Assembly: GCA_019636695.1 (NCBI GenBank) | Contig: JAHBXD010000006.1 | Span: forward strand, 144,454-208,453 | Length of the DNA stretch: 64,000 nucleotides | Direction: 5' to 3' | Source of the DNA: Phycisphaeraceae bacterium | GTDB lineage: Bacteria; Planctomycetota; Phycisphaerae; Phycisphaerales; UBA1924 | In this document: positions 36,277 to 44,786 of the stretch, piece after piece | Layout of the letters: the number at the start of each line of letters is the position of its first letter | How positions within the stretch are numbered: the stretch's first letter is position 1 | Made by a program: the position numbers and the translations under genes | Notes under the pieces: generated by a model | What the model saw: the letters and a program-made list of their open reading frames with translations, nothing else | What the model was told of the DNA's origin: nothing | Database searches by the model: none

Positions 36277-37415
36277 CCGTTCGGCCAGCCATTGAGATCA
36301 ACCCCGCTGAATGCCCTTTTGCACGTTCACTGACACCGGCCTACGCTGTGTGCATCGTGGAGTTTTCTCGATACGACAGACAGATGCTCATTCCGGGAAT
36401 CGGCATCGAAGGTCAGCAACGACTTTCTGAGGCTCATGTCGCCATCGTCGGGTGCGGAGCACTCGGTTGCGTCTCGGCCGACCTGCTCGCTCGTGCAGGC
36501 GTGGGTCACATAACGCTGATTGACCGCGACATTGTCGAATGGTCAAACCTGCAAAGGCAAAGCCTCTTCGCTGAGGCCGATGCGCAGCAAGGCATGCCCA
36601 AGGCCCTAGCTGCCGCGGCACGGCTTAAAGCGATCAACAGCCAGATTACCGTACGTGGCTTAGTCGCCGATCTTCTACCTGCAAACTCCTTGCATCTACT
36701 CGATGTGGCGTCCACCCATCCTCCCAATGCGATCGTCGATGGAAGCGATAATTTCGCAACTCGATTTCTCTTGAACGACATCTCGATCTCCACCGGCATT
36801 CCTTATCTCTACGCAGGCGTCGTAGGGAAACATGCAACCGTCATGCCCGTAGTTCCCGGAAGAGGTCCGTGCCTACGTTGCCTCTTGCCCGAGCTGCCGC
36901 CTCCCGGCTCTACACCAACCTGCGACACTGCCGGTGTGCTCGGCCCGATCGTCACTATCGCCGCTGCGGTTCAAACCGCGCAGGCCCTTGAGTTGCTGCT
37001 CGATCGATCTGCCTATGTTGTTCCAGGGTTGATTGAGTTGCAACTGAACCCCTTTCACACACGCACATATGCTCTCTCCGCTGATGTCGGCTGTGCATGC
37101 TGCTCGAAACGCGATTTCTCGTTCCTGAGCGCCGATGATGCGCAGGCCGATGCAACGCTCTGTGGTCGAGATGCCGTTCAGATCGCCTCTTCGGGCTGCC
37201 ATTCGCTCGATCTACCGCATATAACTGCCGGGTTGCAGGCTCACGCCGATGTGCAGATCTGGCCGTTCATGCTCCGGGCGAGCTTTCGATCGCAAATGAG
37301 CGAGTTGGGGCTTCCGATCGCGCTGACTCTCTTCCGCGATGGCCGTGCAATCGTGCAAGGCACACGCCGGCTTGATCTCGCCCGATCAATCTATTCGCGA
37401 TTCGTCGGTGGATAG
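36273..37415 (+). CDS. ThiF/MoeB/HesA family adenylyltransferase
   Basis: 380 residues. E1-like fold: FSRYDRQMLIPGIGIEGQQRL is represented here by RYDRQMLIPGIG, then VAIVGCGALGCVSADLLARAG (nucleotide loop), TLIDRDIVEWSNLQRQ, DGSDNFATRFLLND, and the zinc-type cysteines CLRCLLPE and CACCSKRD. A candidate thioester/catalytic Cys lies in TPTCDTAGVLGP. Enzymes of this family adenylate the C-terminal Gly of a ubiquitin-like sulfur carrier (ThiS or MoaD). The C-terminal ~80 residues end in IALTLFRDGRAIVQGT, seen in ThiF-type proteins. No sulfur-carrier gene is nearby. It overlaps addA by 4 bp and the convergent methylase by 25 bp. Confidence 0.85.
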   Translation: MTVRPAIEINPAECPFARSLTPAYAVCIVEFSRYDRQMLIPGIGIEGQQRLSEAHVAIVGCGALGCVSADLLARAGVGHITLIDRDIVEWSNLQRQSLFAEADAQQGMPKALAAAARLKAINSQITVRGLVADLLPANSLHLLDVASTHPPNAIVDGSDNFATRFLLNDISISTGIPYLYAGVVGKHATVMPVVPGRGPCLRCLLPELPPPGSTPTCDTAGVLGPIVTIAAAVQTAQALELLLDRSAYVVPGLIELQLNPFHTRTYALSADVGCACCSKRDFSFLSADDAQADATLCGRDAVQIASSGCHSLDLPHITAGLQAHADVQIWPFMLRASFRSQMSELGLPIALTLFRDGRAIVQGTRRLDLARSIYSRFVGG

Positions 37416-39232
37416 CTTCGACGGACTCGCTCCAACCACCATCCTATGACTTCGTCGCGTAGATGAATCGGAACGAGATACGCATCGAGCATGCCCTGAC
37501 CCATATCTTCAAAGTGCACAACCGCCTGCGACGAACTCAATGCTTCGCCTGCTGCACGATAAGACACCGCTGCACCCCTCCAGGCTTCGAGGTCTGCCGG
37601 CATGGGCAGGCATCTGACCTGCGCTGCGGAGAGTTTGATCGCATTCGCATGCAAGGCGCTTCCGGCATAGTTCTGCATCGCCCATACCGTCGCCATCGGT
37701 GATGATATCGCCGCACCGAGCATCCAGAGCATGGATTCATCATGAGGTACGATCGAAATCAGTGGTGTCACAGGCATCCATAGCCCGCACGTGTCCGCTG
37801 CAACTTCCATAACAAGTGTCTGCGTAGCCAGCACAAGTTTCGGCCGCAGCCGCTGCTGAAGTCGCGACCGGACCTGCTCAGAACACTCGATCATCGTGAC
37901 ATCCAGCAACGGCATTTGCCAGGAGCGGCGGAAAAGACGCGCTGGTCGTTCTCCCCAGGCACACCGCGCGGGATCGATCAACCCGGTGGTCACAATGCGC
38001 GGCCAAGCGTGGCGATCCTCCGGCCGAACATCACACGCCTCCCGGATTGCATGCTGCAGCGCATAGTACTCATCGCGAAAATCCGCCGATATCTCTGCCG
38101 CATCACCGAGAATGCCATTGTGCGCCATCTCCAATCGCGGAACGCCTCGCAGACTTGCCGACAACGGCGCCCAGGTCGGCGCTGTACTCAAGGCTCTCAT
38201 GTCCACATCAGCATTATCTTCTTTCATCAATCCCGTACCGAGAACCAGCCTGCACCGCCCCGCACGCTCGGTTGTCAATTGCATGATGACTGCGCAGGCG
38301 TACACGCTCGCATTGAATACATAGTCATCCGCAAGCCACAACGATCGCAAGATCGTTCGCTCGGCAAGAAACCTACGGACCGCGGCGGCGTCTCTCGCGG
38401 CAAGAAACGACTGCGGCATTACCATGCCGATCGCCCCACCGATTCGGCAGAGTTCATGCGCCAGCATCATGAATGCTGATGCCGTGTCCGCATATCCCTT
38501 TACGCAGCCATGAAACCGTGAACACAAAAGTGCTGCATCATGACGATTGATGGCGCTCGCCCGCTCAAGTTGGTTGAGAAAGGGGGGATTCCCGACAACA
38601 GCGTCGAACCCCGCATGATCCCCATCAAATACTTCGGCAAACGCCTGATCCCAATGAAACAACGCACCAGGCTGAACACCCGGCGCTGCACGTTCACACC
38701 ACATATCACGTTCGCCCACGGCCGCATCATGCCCGAACAACCCCACCGGGCACCCGCGCAAGGCGTCCCCATGGCGAATATGACGTTCTAATGCTCGACG
38801 CACTCGTGCGCTGCCGCCCGCCATCGCACTCAAGCTGCTGCGACATGCCTCTACGGCATCCGAATCGATATCAACCCCATACACACAATGCTCGATGATA
38901 TGCTCGATATCCGCGGCAGTGCCGCTGCCGCGGCTCGCACCATCTCCCGTGAGCCTGTGCGCTGCCGCAGCCAGAAACCGCCCATCCCCGCACGATGGAT
39001 CGCAGATTCGCACCTGCCCGAGCGCAAGTCGATGTGCATCAATACAGCGAAATACCCCATCAAGTACGTGCTCAACAAGATGCAACGGCGTATACACCGC
39101 CCCGAGTGCACGAACACAATCGCGTTCTGCGCGAGCGGGAACGCGTCCGTCGTTGCTGCCGACTGCCGCATGATTGCGGTCGAATTCTCGCCTCACCGAT
39201 TCATCCCCGTGGTCAATCACGATGCTCAACAC
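37391..39232 (-). CDS. Class I N6-adenine DNA methyltransferase (Eco57I/TaqI-like), orphan
   Basis: 613 residues. SAM-binding motif I is RICDPSCGDGRFLAAAA (about residues 74-90). The catalytic motif IV is VVGNPPFLNQL, the NPPF form of N6-adenine methylases. A region X-like N-terminus contains GAVYTPLHLVEHV. The C-terminal half looks like a TaqI/Eco57I-type target-recognition region ending before 613; there is no nuclease domain, and no restriction enzyme gene is adjacent. It would methylate adenine in an unknown DNA motif. The GTG start overlaps the mutS stop by 7 bp (a TTG giving a TTGA overlap is also possible), so it is likely translated from the mutS mRNA. Confidence 0.82.
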   Translation of the reverse strand: MLSIVIDHGDESVRREFDRNHAAVGSNDGRVPARAERDCVRALGAVYTPLHLVEHVLDGVFRCIDAHRLALGQVRICDPSCGDGRFLAAAAHRLTGDGASRGSGTAADIEHIIEHCVYGVDIDSDAVEACRSSLSAMAGGSARVRRALERHIRHGDALRGCPVGLFGHDAAVGERDMWCERAAPGVQPGALFHWDQAFAEVFDGDHAGFDAVVGNPPFLNQLERASAINRHDAALLCSRFHGCVKGYADTASAFMMLAHELCRIGGAIGMVMPQSFLAARDAAAVRRFLAERTILRSLWLADDYVFNASVYACAVIMQLTTERAGRCRLVLGTGLMKEDNADVDMRALSTAPTWAPLSASLRGVPRLEMAHNGILGDAAEISADFRDEYYALQHAIREACDVRPEDRHAWPRIVTTGLIDPARCAWGERPARLFRRSWQMPLLDVTMIECSEQVRSRLQQRLRPKLVLATQTLVMEVAADTCGLWMPVTPLISIVPHDESMLWMLGAAISSPMATVWAMQNYAGSALHANAIKLSAAQVRCLPMPADLEAWRGAAVSYRAAGEALSSSQAVVHFEDMGQGMLDAYLVPIHLRDEVIGWWLERVRRSYPPTNRE

Positions 39233-41943
39233 ATCTTGACGCGTTCGCGGAGTTCTCGCAACACATCGAATGCCTGCATTGGAGATAGTGCTTCGAGATC
39301 AAGCGTCCGAAGCGATTGCACAACCGGATGATCAAGATACTCCGTAAAAAGATCCAACTGGCCTTGCGCTGCCTCAGGTCTCCCCATGACACCGTGCTGA
39401 AGTGAGAGGCTCCCCAAGATCTCTTTGGCTCGCTCGATCACCCCCCGAGGCACTCCCGCCAGCCTCGCGACATGCACCCCGTAGCTTCGATCAGATCGAC
39501 CAGGCATGATCCGATGCATGAATACGATTTCATCTCCCACTTCGCGAACAAACACATGAAGATTCTGAACCGCACCCGGCAACTGCTCTTCCAGTTGGGT
39601 CAACTCATGATAATGGGTCGCAAACAGCGTGCGGCAACGCTTGGCTGCCAGAAATTCCGCGATCGCCCAGGCTAAAGACAGCCCGTCCAGAGTGCTTGTT
39701 CCACGGCCGATCTCGTCCAGAATAACCAGAGAGCGCGATGTGGCATGATTGAGAATATTGGCGGTTTCAATCATCTCGACCATGAAAGTCGACTGTCCTT
39801 GATGCAAAGCATCGTCCGCACCGACGCGGGTAAAAATGCGATCGCATATCCCGATGACCGCTCGATCCGCGGGCACGTAACTCCCGACAAGCGCAAGAAT
39901 GGTAATGAGCGCGGTCTGTCGAATAAACGTACTCTTGCCCGCCATATTCGGACCGGTGATCAAGGCACACCGCGCCGCTGTCTCATGACTCTCCGTGTCT
40001 GGTCTACCGAGCACGACATCATTGGGCACGAAAGATCCTGCGAGCGCTTCGTCAAGCACCGGGTGCCGCCCTCCCTCGATCCGCAATACGGCATCTTCAA
40101 CGATCTCGGGGCGTACCCAGCGATGCGCACTGGCTTTGTCGGCCAGTGCAAGAGTCGCATCCACCTCGGCGACAACGTCGGCAAAGGCTCCGATCCTGCT
40201 GACCAGTTCGCAGGCCCGTTCACACAGCGACTTGAAGATCGCGTGCTCTCTTTCAATGGCGCGTGCCTCGGCCGTCAACACTTGATCCTCGAACGTCTTC
40301 AACTCGGGTGTGATGTATCTTTCCGCATTCTTGAGCGTCTGCTTTCGCGTAAACGCGGTCGGTGCGCGACGAGCCTGTGCGCTCGGAAGCTCGATGTAAT
40401 ACCCGAATACCGAATTGAACCCCACCTTCAGGCTGGGCAGGTCATGCTCGGCGATCAGCCTTGCCTGATACGCACTCAGCCAGGTCGATCCGTCTCGCTG
40501 CAACCCCCTTGCTTCGTCCAGTTCAACATCTACGCCGTCACGAATCAAACCGCCTTCCCGCAAGTGCCCAGGCGGATCATCAACGCATTGCTTACGAATC
40601 GTCTCTGCAAGTCCACTCAGGAAGACGGCATGACTCTCAAGTCGCGCAAGGTGCATTCCGAACGCAGGAAGATGCTCGAGCGCGCTGCCGATTTCCCTGA
40701 GCCTACTGAGCGATTCCCCAAGCCCGACAAGATCCCGCGGCGTTGCCCTGCCCAGGGCGATCCTCCCTGCGATCCGAGCGACATCCTGCACACCGCGAAG
40801 AGCCTCGCCAAGTTCCTCCGCAGCTCGACGATCCTCCACCAGCGTCGCAACACCCGATTGTCTCGACTGAACCAGTGCAATATCCGCTAACGGTCGCTTC
40901 AGCCACTCACGCAACTGCCGTTTGCCCATCGATGTGCGACAGCACATTCGCCCTGAAAGAAAAACCCCGAGCAGCGATCCTTCCAGCGAGAGCGTTCTGA
41001 TCGTTCTCTCGATCTCAAGCGCACGAAGGCTCACGGCATCAATCGTGCAATACTCTCGCGGATTCTCCCTTCTGGGTGGGCGAAGATGCGCAAGAGTCGA
41101 CGATGTCCGCAATCGCAAAATGCCGTTGCCGACTTCGTCTCCTCCGCTCGCATGCATCTGCCCGTCGCCGCCGGCCACGCGGCCGGATGGCAACTGTGTC
41201 TCCTGCAGATATCGAATAACCGCACCCGCCGCTCCCAGTGACTGATCTTCCTCACTCAAGCCGAACCCGGCCAATGTCGCCACGCCGAACTGGTCGAGCA
41301 CGGCCTGCAGCGCTTCCTCTCGCCTGAAATGCCACCCCGGCCGAGGCGTGCCGGAAATGGACAATGCTTCAAGCACTCGTCGAGCACGCGGCGGCGGCTC
41401 TCCACTCCCCGGATCGGCGTACAACAACTCCTGCGGCGACCACCTCGCCAACTCATCGACGAGCGTTTCAGCCGGAGCGTCAAAAACCACGAACGAACCC
41501 GATGCGAGTTCGATCACGGCGACTCCAGCGCTGGATTGGTCTCCGCTCTCCGTAAACACCACCGCCGCCAGATGCACCGGCGCATCGTCTGCGATCAGCA
41601 TCTCATCGACCAGTGTCCCCGGAGTTACAACCTGCGTGACCGCACGAGCCACCAGCCCCTTGGCTTCCTTCGGATCTTGCACCTGGTCGACGACCGCCAC
41701 CCGGAAACCCGCCGCCAGCGCTTTGCGCAGATAGACATCCCGCTGGTGATAAGGCACTCCGGCCATGGGCAGCCCGGCAGAGCGCTGCGTCAGGGTTAAC
41801 CCGAGTGCCTTGCTCAACACCACGGCATCGTCGTCGAAAGTCTCGTAGAAATCTCCCATCCGAAAGAACACAACGCAGTCCGGGTGTTCACGCTTGAACG
41901 CGTAGAACTGCCGCATCGCCGGCGTGTCACGGGGGTCGGCCAT
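39226..41943 (-). CDS. mutS: DNA mismatch repair protein MutS
   Basis: 905 residues, full MutS1 layout. The mismatch-reading motif is in FFRMGDFYETF (Phe-x-Glu) near residue 20. Then come connector, lever and clamp domains, and the ATPase with GPNMAGKSTFIRQTA, STFMVEMIETANILNHAT, DEIGRGTSTLDG and FATHYHELTQLE. It ends with a short helical C-terminus. It recognises mispairs and, with MutL, starts repair; mutL is not in this window. ATG 41943 gives the N-terminus ADPRDTPAMRQFYAF that aligns with other MutS proteins, so the upstream TTG at 41991 was not used. It is the upstream member of a two-gene unit with an adenine methylase. Confidence 0.96.
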   Translation of the reverse strand: MADPRDTPAMRQFYAFKREHPDCVVFFRMGDFYETFDDDAVVLSKALGLTLTQRSAGLPMAGVPYHQRDVYLRKALAAGFRVAVVDQVQDPKEAKGLVARAVTQVVTPGTLVDEMLIADDAPVHLAAVVFTESGDQSSAGVAVIELASGSFVVFDAPAETLVDELARWSPQELLYADPGSGEPPPRARRVLEALSISGTPRPGWHFRREEALQAVLDQFGVATLAGFGLSEEDQSLGAAGAVIRYLQETQLPSGRVAGGDGQMHASGGDEVGNGILRLRTSSTLAHLRPPRRENPREYCTIDAVSLRALEIERTIRTLSLEGSLLGVFLSGRMCCRTSMGKRQLREWLKRPLADIALVQSRQSGVATLVEDRRAAEELGEALRGVQDVARIAGRIALGRATPRDLVGLGESLSRLREIGSALEHLPAFGMHLARLESHAVFLSGLAETIRKQCVDDPPGHLREGGLIRDGVDVELDEARGLQRDGSTWLSAYQARLIAEHDLPSLKVGFNSVFGYYIELPSAQARRAPTAFTRKQTLKNAERYITPELKTFEDQVLTAEARAIEREHAIFKSLCERACELVSRIGAFADVVAEVDATLALADKASAHRWVRPEIVEDAVLRIEGGRHPVLDEALAGSFVPNDVVLGRPDTESHETAARCALITGPNMAGKSTFIRQTALITILALVGSYVPADRAVIGICDRIFTRVGADDALHQGQSTFMVEMIETANILNHATSRSLVILDEIGRGTSTLDGLSLAWAIAEFLAAKRCRTLFATHYHELTQLEEQLPGAVQNLHVFVREVGDEIVFMHRIMPGRSDRSYGVHVARLAGVPRGVIERAKEILGSLSLQHGVMGRPEAAQGQLDLFTEYLDHPVVQSLRTLDLEALSPMQAFDVLRELRERVKMC

Positions 41944-42323
41944 GGTCGGTTCCGCATCGGGGAAGTCCCCCGCTCGATTCACGCTCCCCAAAGGGCATCC
42001 CAGTTTCGGAGGGATGGGCGTCCCGCCATGCCTTCCCCTACACCGTTTCCCTTATTGGGGGTGCGCGTCGAGAACCGACACAATAGCCCGCGGCAGGCGG
42101 TGAAGTGGAATCTCAACCAGCCTCCCGGGCGGCAGGCCGGAGGATTCAGCCCCTTCACCATCCTGCACACAGGCCGGAGGGGTTCTGCCTCAGTCGCACG
42201 GTCGTATATTGCAAACCAGCATCGCGGTTGCAATCTACGGTGCTGGCGGACCTGAAACATGTGTCGCCCGCAGGCGCATCCGCGATCCAAACTGGTGCGC
42301 TCTTCTCTCCATACACTGTCGAT
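41944..42323. other. Divergent mutS-hutH intergenic region
   Basis: 380 bp separate the mutS and hutH starts. It must hold both promoters. A TATATT hexamer at 42205-42210 (possible -10 for hutH) lies inside a dyad described separately. The open frame upstream of hutH continues in frame from 42105 but shows no family similarity, so this part is treated as leader. Possible hutH starts at GTG 42240 and 42261 cannot be excluded. Confidence 0.45.
42205..42234 (+). promoter_or_regulatory. Candidate hutH -10 box within an inverted repeat
   Basis: ATTGCAA (42208-42214) and TTGCAAT (42228-42234) are a perfect 7-bp inverted repeat with a 13-base spacer, so the half-sites lie two helical turns apart. 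The left half overlaps TATATT at 42205-42210, a fair -10 hexamer; the -35 (TTCTGC, 16 bases upstream) is weak. This arrangement would suit repression of the hut operon by a dimeric regulator. Confidence 0.35.
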
Positions 42324-43853
42324 GTGACGAGTTCCCCAGCACTCCAGCTCGATGGTTCAAGCCTTTCCATCAATGCCGTCTGCGATGTTGCCCGAAGAGG
42401 GCGTCCAGTCGAGATCGGCCCGCAAGCCATCGCCGGTCTCCAACGCTCCAGAAGCGTTGTTGAGAAGGCCCTTACAGACGGTCTGGCCCATTACGGCATC
42501 AACACCGGCTTCGGATCGCTCGCCCGCGCCCGCATCCCCGCCTTAGAACTTCGAGAACTCCAGCGAAATCTCGTCCGATCGCACGCCGCCGGTATCGGAG
42601 ATCCACTCCCTCACGACGTGGTGCGTGCAACGATGCTTCTGTTGGCAGCCTCCCTGACTCGTGGCCGCTCAGGAGTTCGGACCGAGGTCGTAGAGCACCT
42701 CTGCCGACTGCTCAATACGGCGATCACCCCATGCGTTCCCGGTATAGGCTCTGTCGGGGCTTCGGGCGATCTTGCACCTTTGGCGCACATCGCTCTGGTC
42801 CTCATTGGCGAAGGCTTGGCTTGGGTAGCGGGCAAGGGGCCGATCAGTGGTGCGCAAGCCCTTGCTCAAGCCAGTGTTACGCCTATATCTCTCGAAGCCA
42901 AAGAAGGTTTGGCCCTGATCAACGGCACGCACCTGATGGCTGCCGAGGCCGCCCTGCTCTGCGCTGATTGGCAGCGGCTCTTCCAGGCAGCGCTGCTCGC
43001 CTGTGCGATGTCAATCGATGCCCTCAAAGGCACGGATGCACACCTCGATCCACGTGTGCATCAGGCACGCAATCAGCCTGGACCCGCACTCGTTGCCGAT
43101 TCCCTTCGTCAGGCTCTTGCGGGCAGTCAAATCTTGGGATCGCATAAGGACAACGACCCACGGGTCCAGGACGCCTATTCCCTGCGCTGCGCCCCCCCGG
43201 TTTTGGGGGCTGCAAGCGACGCAGCGGCCTACGTCCAGTCCATAATAGAAAGGGAACTTGGTGCCGTCACTGACAACCCACTCGTATTCACCGAGGGTGA
43301 CGGGGTGATTGTCTCAGCCGGTAACTTCCACGGCATGCCCCTGGCGATTCCCCTTGACACCCTCACCATTGCATTGGCCCACGTTGCGGGCATCGCGGAG
43401 CGCCGCGTATTTCTCATGCTCGCTGCCCGCGACCCCGAAGCCGGGTTGCGACCATATCTGGCTGCCCAACCAGGCCTCCAAAGCGGCCTCATGATTGCAC
43501 AATACACCGCGGCTGCATGCTGCAATGAGATTATCGGACTCAGCATGCCCGCAAGCGTGGCAAACCTGAGCACCAGTGCCGGGACCGAGGACTACAACTC
43601 GTTCGGCCCACGGGCGGCAGCAAAGGCTCGTAAGGCCTTAGAGCTTTGCCGCTACGTGGTTGCCATCGAGTTCCTCTGTGCCGCGGAGGCACTGGAATGT
43701 CACCGACCTCTGCGCTCCGGAGCCCGGGTTGAGCACGCGCACGCAGTCATCCGCCGCACGGTTCCCCGTCTCGACCATGACCGTCCGCCCGCTCCTGATA
43801 TCGAGGCGATCAGTCAAGCCATAGCCCGCGGCGATTTCGACGCGGTGACCTGA
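42324..43853 (+). CDS. hutH: Histidine ammonia-lyase
   Basis: 509 residues from the GTG at 42324, close to the ~510 of Pseudomonas HutH. The MIO cofactor triad Ala-Ser-Gly is in GSVGASGDLAPLAHIAL. Other active-site segments are YGINTGFG (catalytic Tyr), RSHAAGIG, LINGTH (Asn), and VQDAYSLRC. In the segment that normally reads NQEDHVSM, this protein has GTEDYNSF: the Glu-Asp pair is kept, while Asn, Gln, His and Val differ. It deaminates L-histidine to urocanate. hutG and hutI follow on the same strand, which supports the assignment over other aromatic lyases. Confidence 0.9.
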   Translation: MTSSPALQLDGSSLSINAVCDVARRGRPVEIGPQAIAGLQRSRSVVEKALTDGLAHYGINTGFGSLARARIPALELRELQRNLVRSHAAGIGDPLPHDVVRATMLLLAASLTRGRSGVRTEVVEHLCRLLNTAITPCVPGIGSVGASGDLAPLAHIALVLIGEGLAWVAGKGPISGAQALAQASVTPISLEAKEGLALINGTHLMAAEAALLCADWQRLFQAALLACAMSIDALKGTDAHLDPRVHQARNQPGPALVADSLRQALAGSQILGSHKDNDPRVQDAYSLRCAPPVLGAASDAAAYVQSIIERELGAVTDNPLVFTEGDGVIVSAGNFHGMPLAIPLDTLTIALAHVAGIAERRVFLMLAARDPEAGLRPYLAAQPGLQSGLMIAQYTAAACCNEIIGLSMPASVANLSTSAGTEDYNSFGPRAAAKARKALELCRYVVAIEFLCAAEALECHRPLRSGARVEHAHAVIRRTVPRLDHDRPPAPDIEAISQAIARGDFDAVT

Positions 43854-43910
43854 CCGCGTGTTCAACGCCTTGGGACATTGATCACCAGTTGGTCCGTTAC
43901 ACTTCAGACG

Positions 43911-44786
43911 ATGAGCATTCCCCACTGCACCCCCCCGGAGTGGTCGTCTGACCTCAACCCTGCCCGATTTGCCTCCCGCATCCGGACCGACACTCCCGAC
44001 GGGTGCGCAGTGGTGTTTCTCGGCTTGGCCGACGATTTAGGGGTTACCCTAAATGGTGGGAGGATGGGGGCACGTGACGGCCCACGAGCTATCCGTCGCG
44101 CACTTGAGCGTTATGGTGCCTCTGACCCTGCCTCCGGACCTTGGCCCGCAATCTATGACGCCGGAGACATCATCCCCGGCGATACGCTCGAAGACACACA
44201 TCGCCGCGTGACAGAGGCGACCGATGCGATACTCGACCTCGGGATGTTCCCAATCGGCATCGGCGGCGGCCACGATCTGACTTTCCCATTCGTTCGCGCC
44301 GCGGCGAAACGCTGGCCGAATCTTTCGGGGATCTATTGTGATCCGCACCTGGATGTTCGATCCGAACCTGGATCGGGGATGACATTTCGCGCGCTCCCGG
44401 AACATTGCAGTGTTACCAGACTTTATATTCAGGGATACTCGCCGACGGTCAACTCTCGTGAGCATGCCGACTGGTTCTCGACTCATGGCGGTTTCGTTGA
44501 TGCCCTGACTTCATCAGGGCCGTGGCCCGACGCTGATTTTTTCTTTAGTTTCGATCTTGATGTCCTTGATGCCGCATATGCACCCGGAGTCAGTGCCGCC
44601 AATCCCTGCGGCTGGACACCTTCGCAAGCACAGGCCTGGGTCTACGCAGCAGGTCGCCATCCTCGCGTTCGGTGTTTCGACCTGATGGAATTCAACCCGG
44701 GCTTCGACCCTGCGGGCTTGACCGCACGCCTGGCAGGCCACCTGATTTTGACGTTTCTTCGCGGTTTCGCGGAGCGCCCTCGATGA
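43911..44786 (+). CDS. hutG: Formimidoylglutamase-like ureohydrolase (arginase family)
   Basis: 291 residues. Binuclear Mn sites of the ureohydrolase fold: GIGGGHDLTF (first His), YCDPHLDVRSEPGSGMTF (D-x-H-x-D, with Pro in place of the usual Ala) and FSFDLDVLDAAYAPGVSAANPCGW (cited by its D-x-D core FDLDVLD and PGVSAANPCG). GVTLNGGRMGARDGPRAIR is the N-terminal family motif (NGGRxGARxGP). Between hutH and hutI, the likely reaction is hydrolysis of N-formimidoyl-L-glutamate to glutamate and formamide. ATG 43911 fits the family N-terminus better than the frame start at 43878. The stop overlaps hutI by 4 bp. Confidence 0.88.
   Translation: MSIPHCTPPEWSSDLNPARFASRIRTDTPDGCAVVFLGLADDLGVTLNGGRMGARDGPRAIRRALERYGASDPASGPWPAIYDAGDIIPGDTLEDTHRRVTEATDAILDLGMFPIGIGGGHDLTFPFVRAAAKRWPNLSGIYCDPHLDVRSEPGSGMTFRALPEHCSVTRLYIQGYSPTVNSREHADWFSTHGGFVDALTSSGPWPDADFFFSFDLDVLDAAYAPGVSAANPCGWTPSQAQAWVYAAGRHPRVRCFDLMEFNPGFDPAGLTARLAGHLILTFLRGFAERPR

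Noticed and set aside
39745..40890. Open frame antisense to mutS (381 codons)
   Set aside because: Opposes conserved MutS clamp and ATPase codons and has no domain of its own.
42105..42323. N-terminal extension of hutH from 42105
   Set aside because: Adds ~73 residues without homology; the GTG at 42324 gives the standard HutH length.
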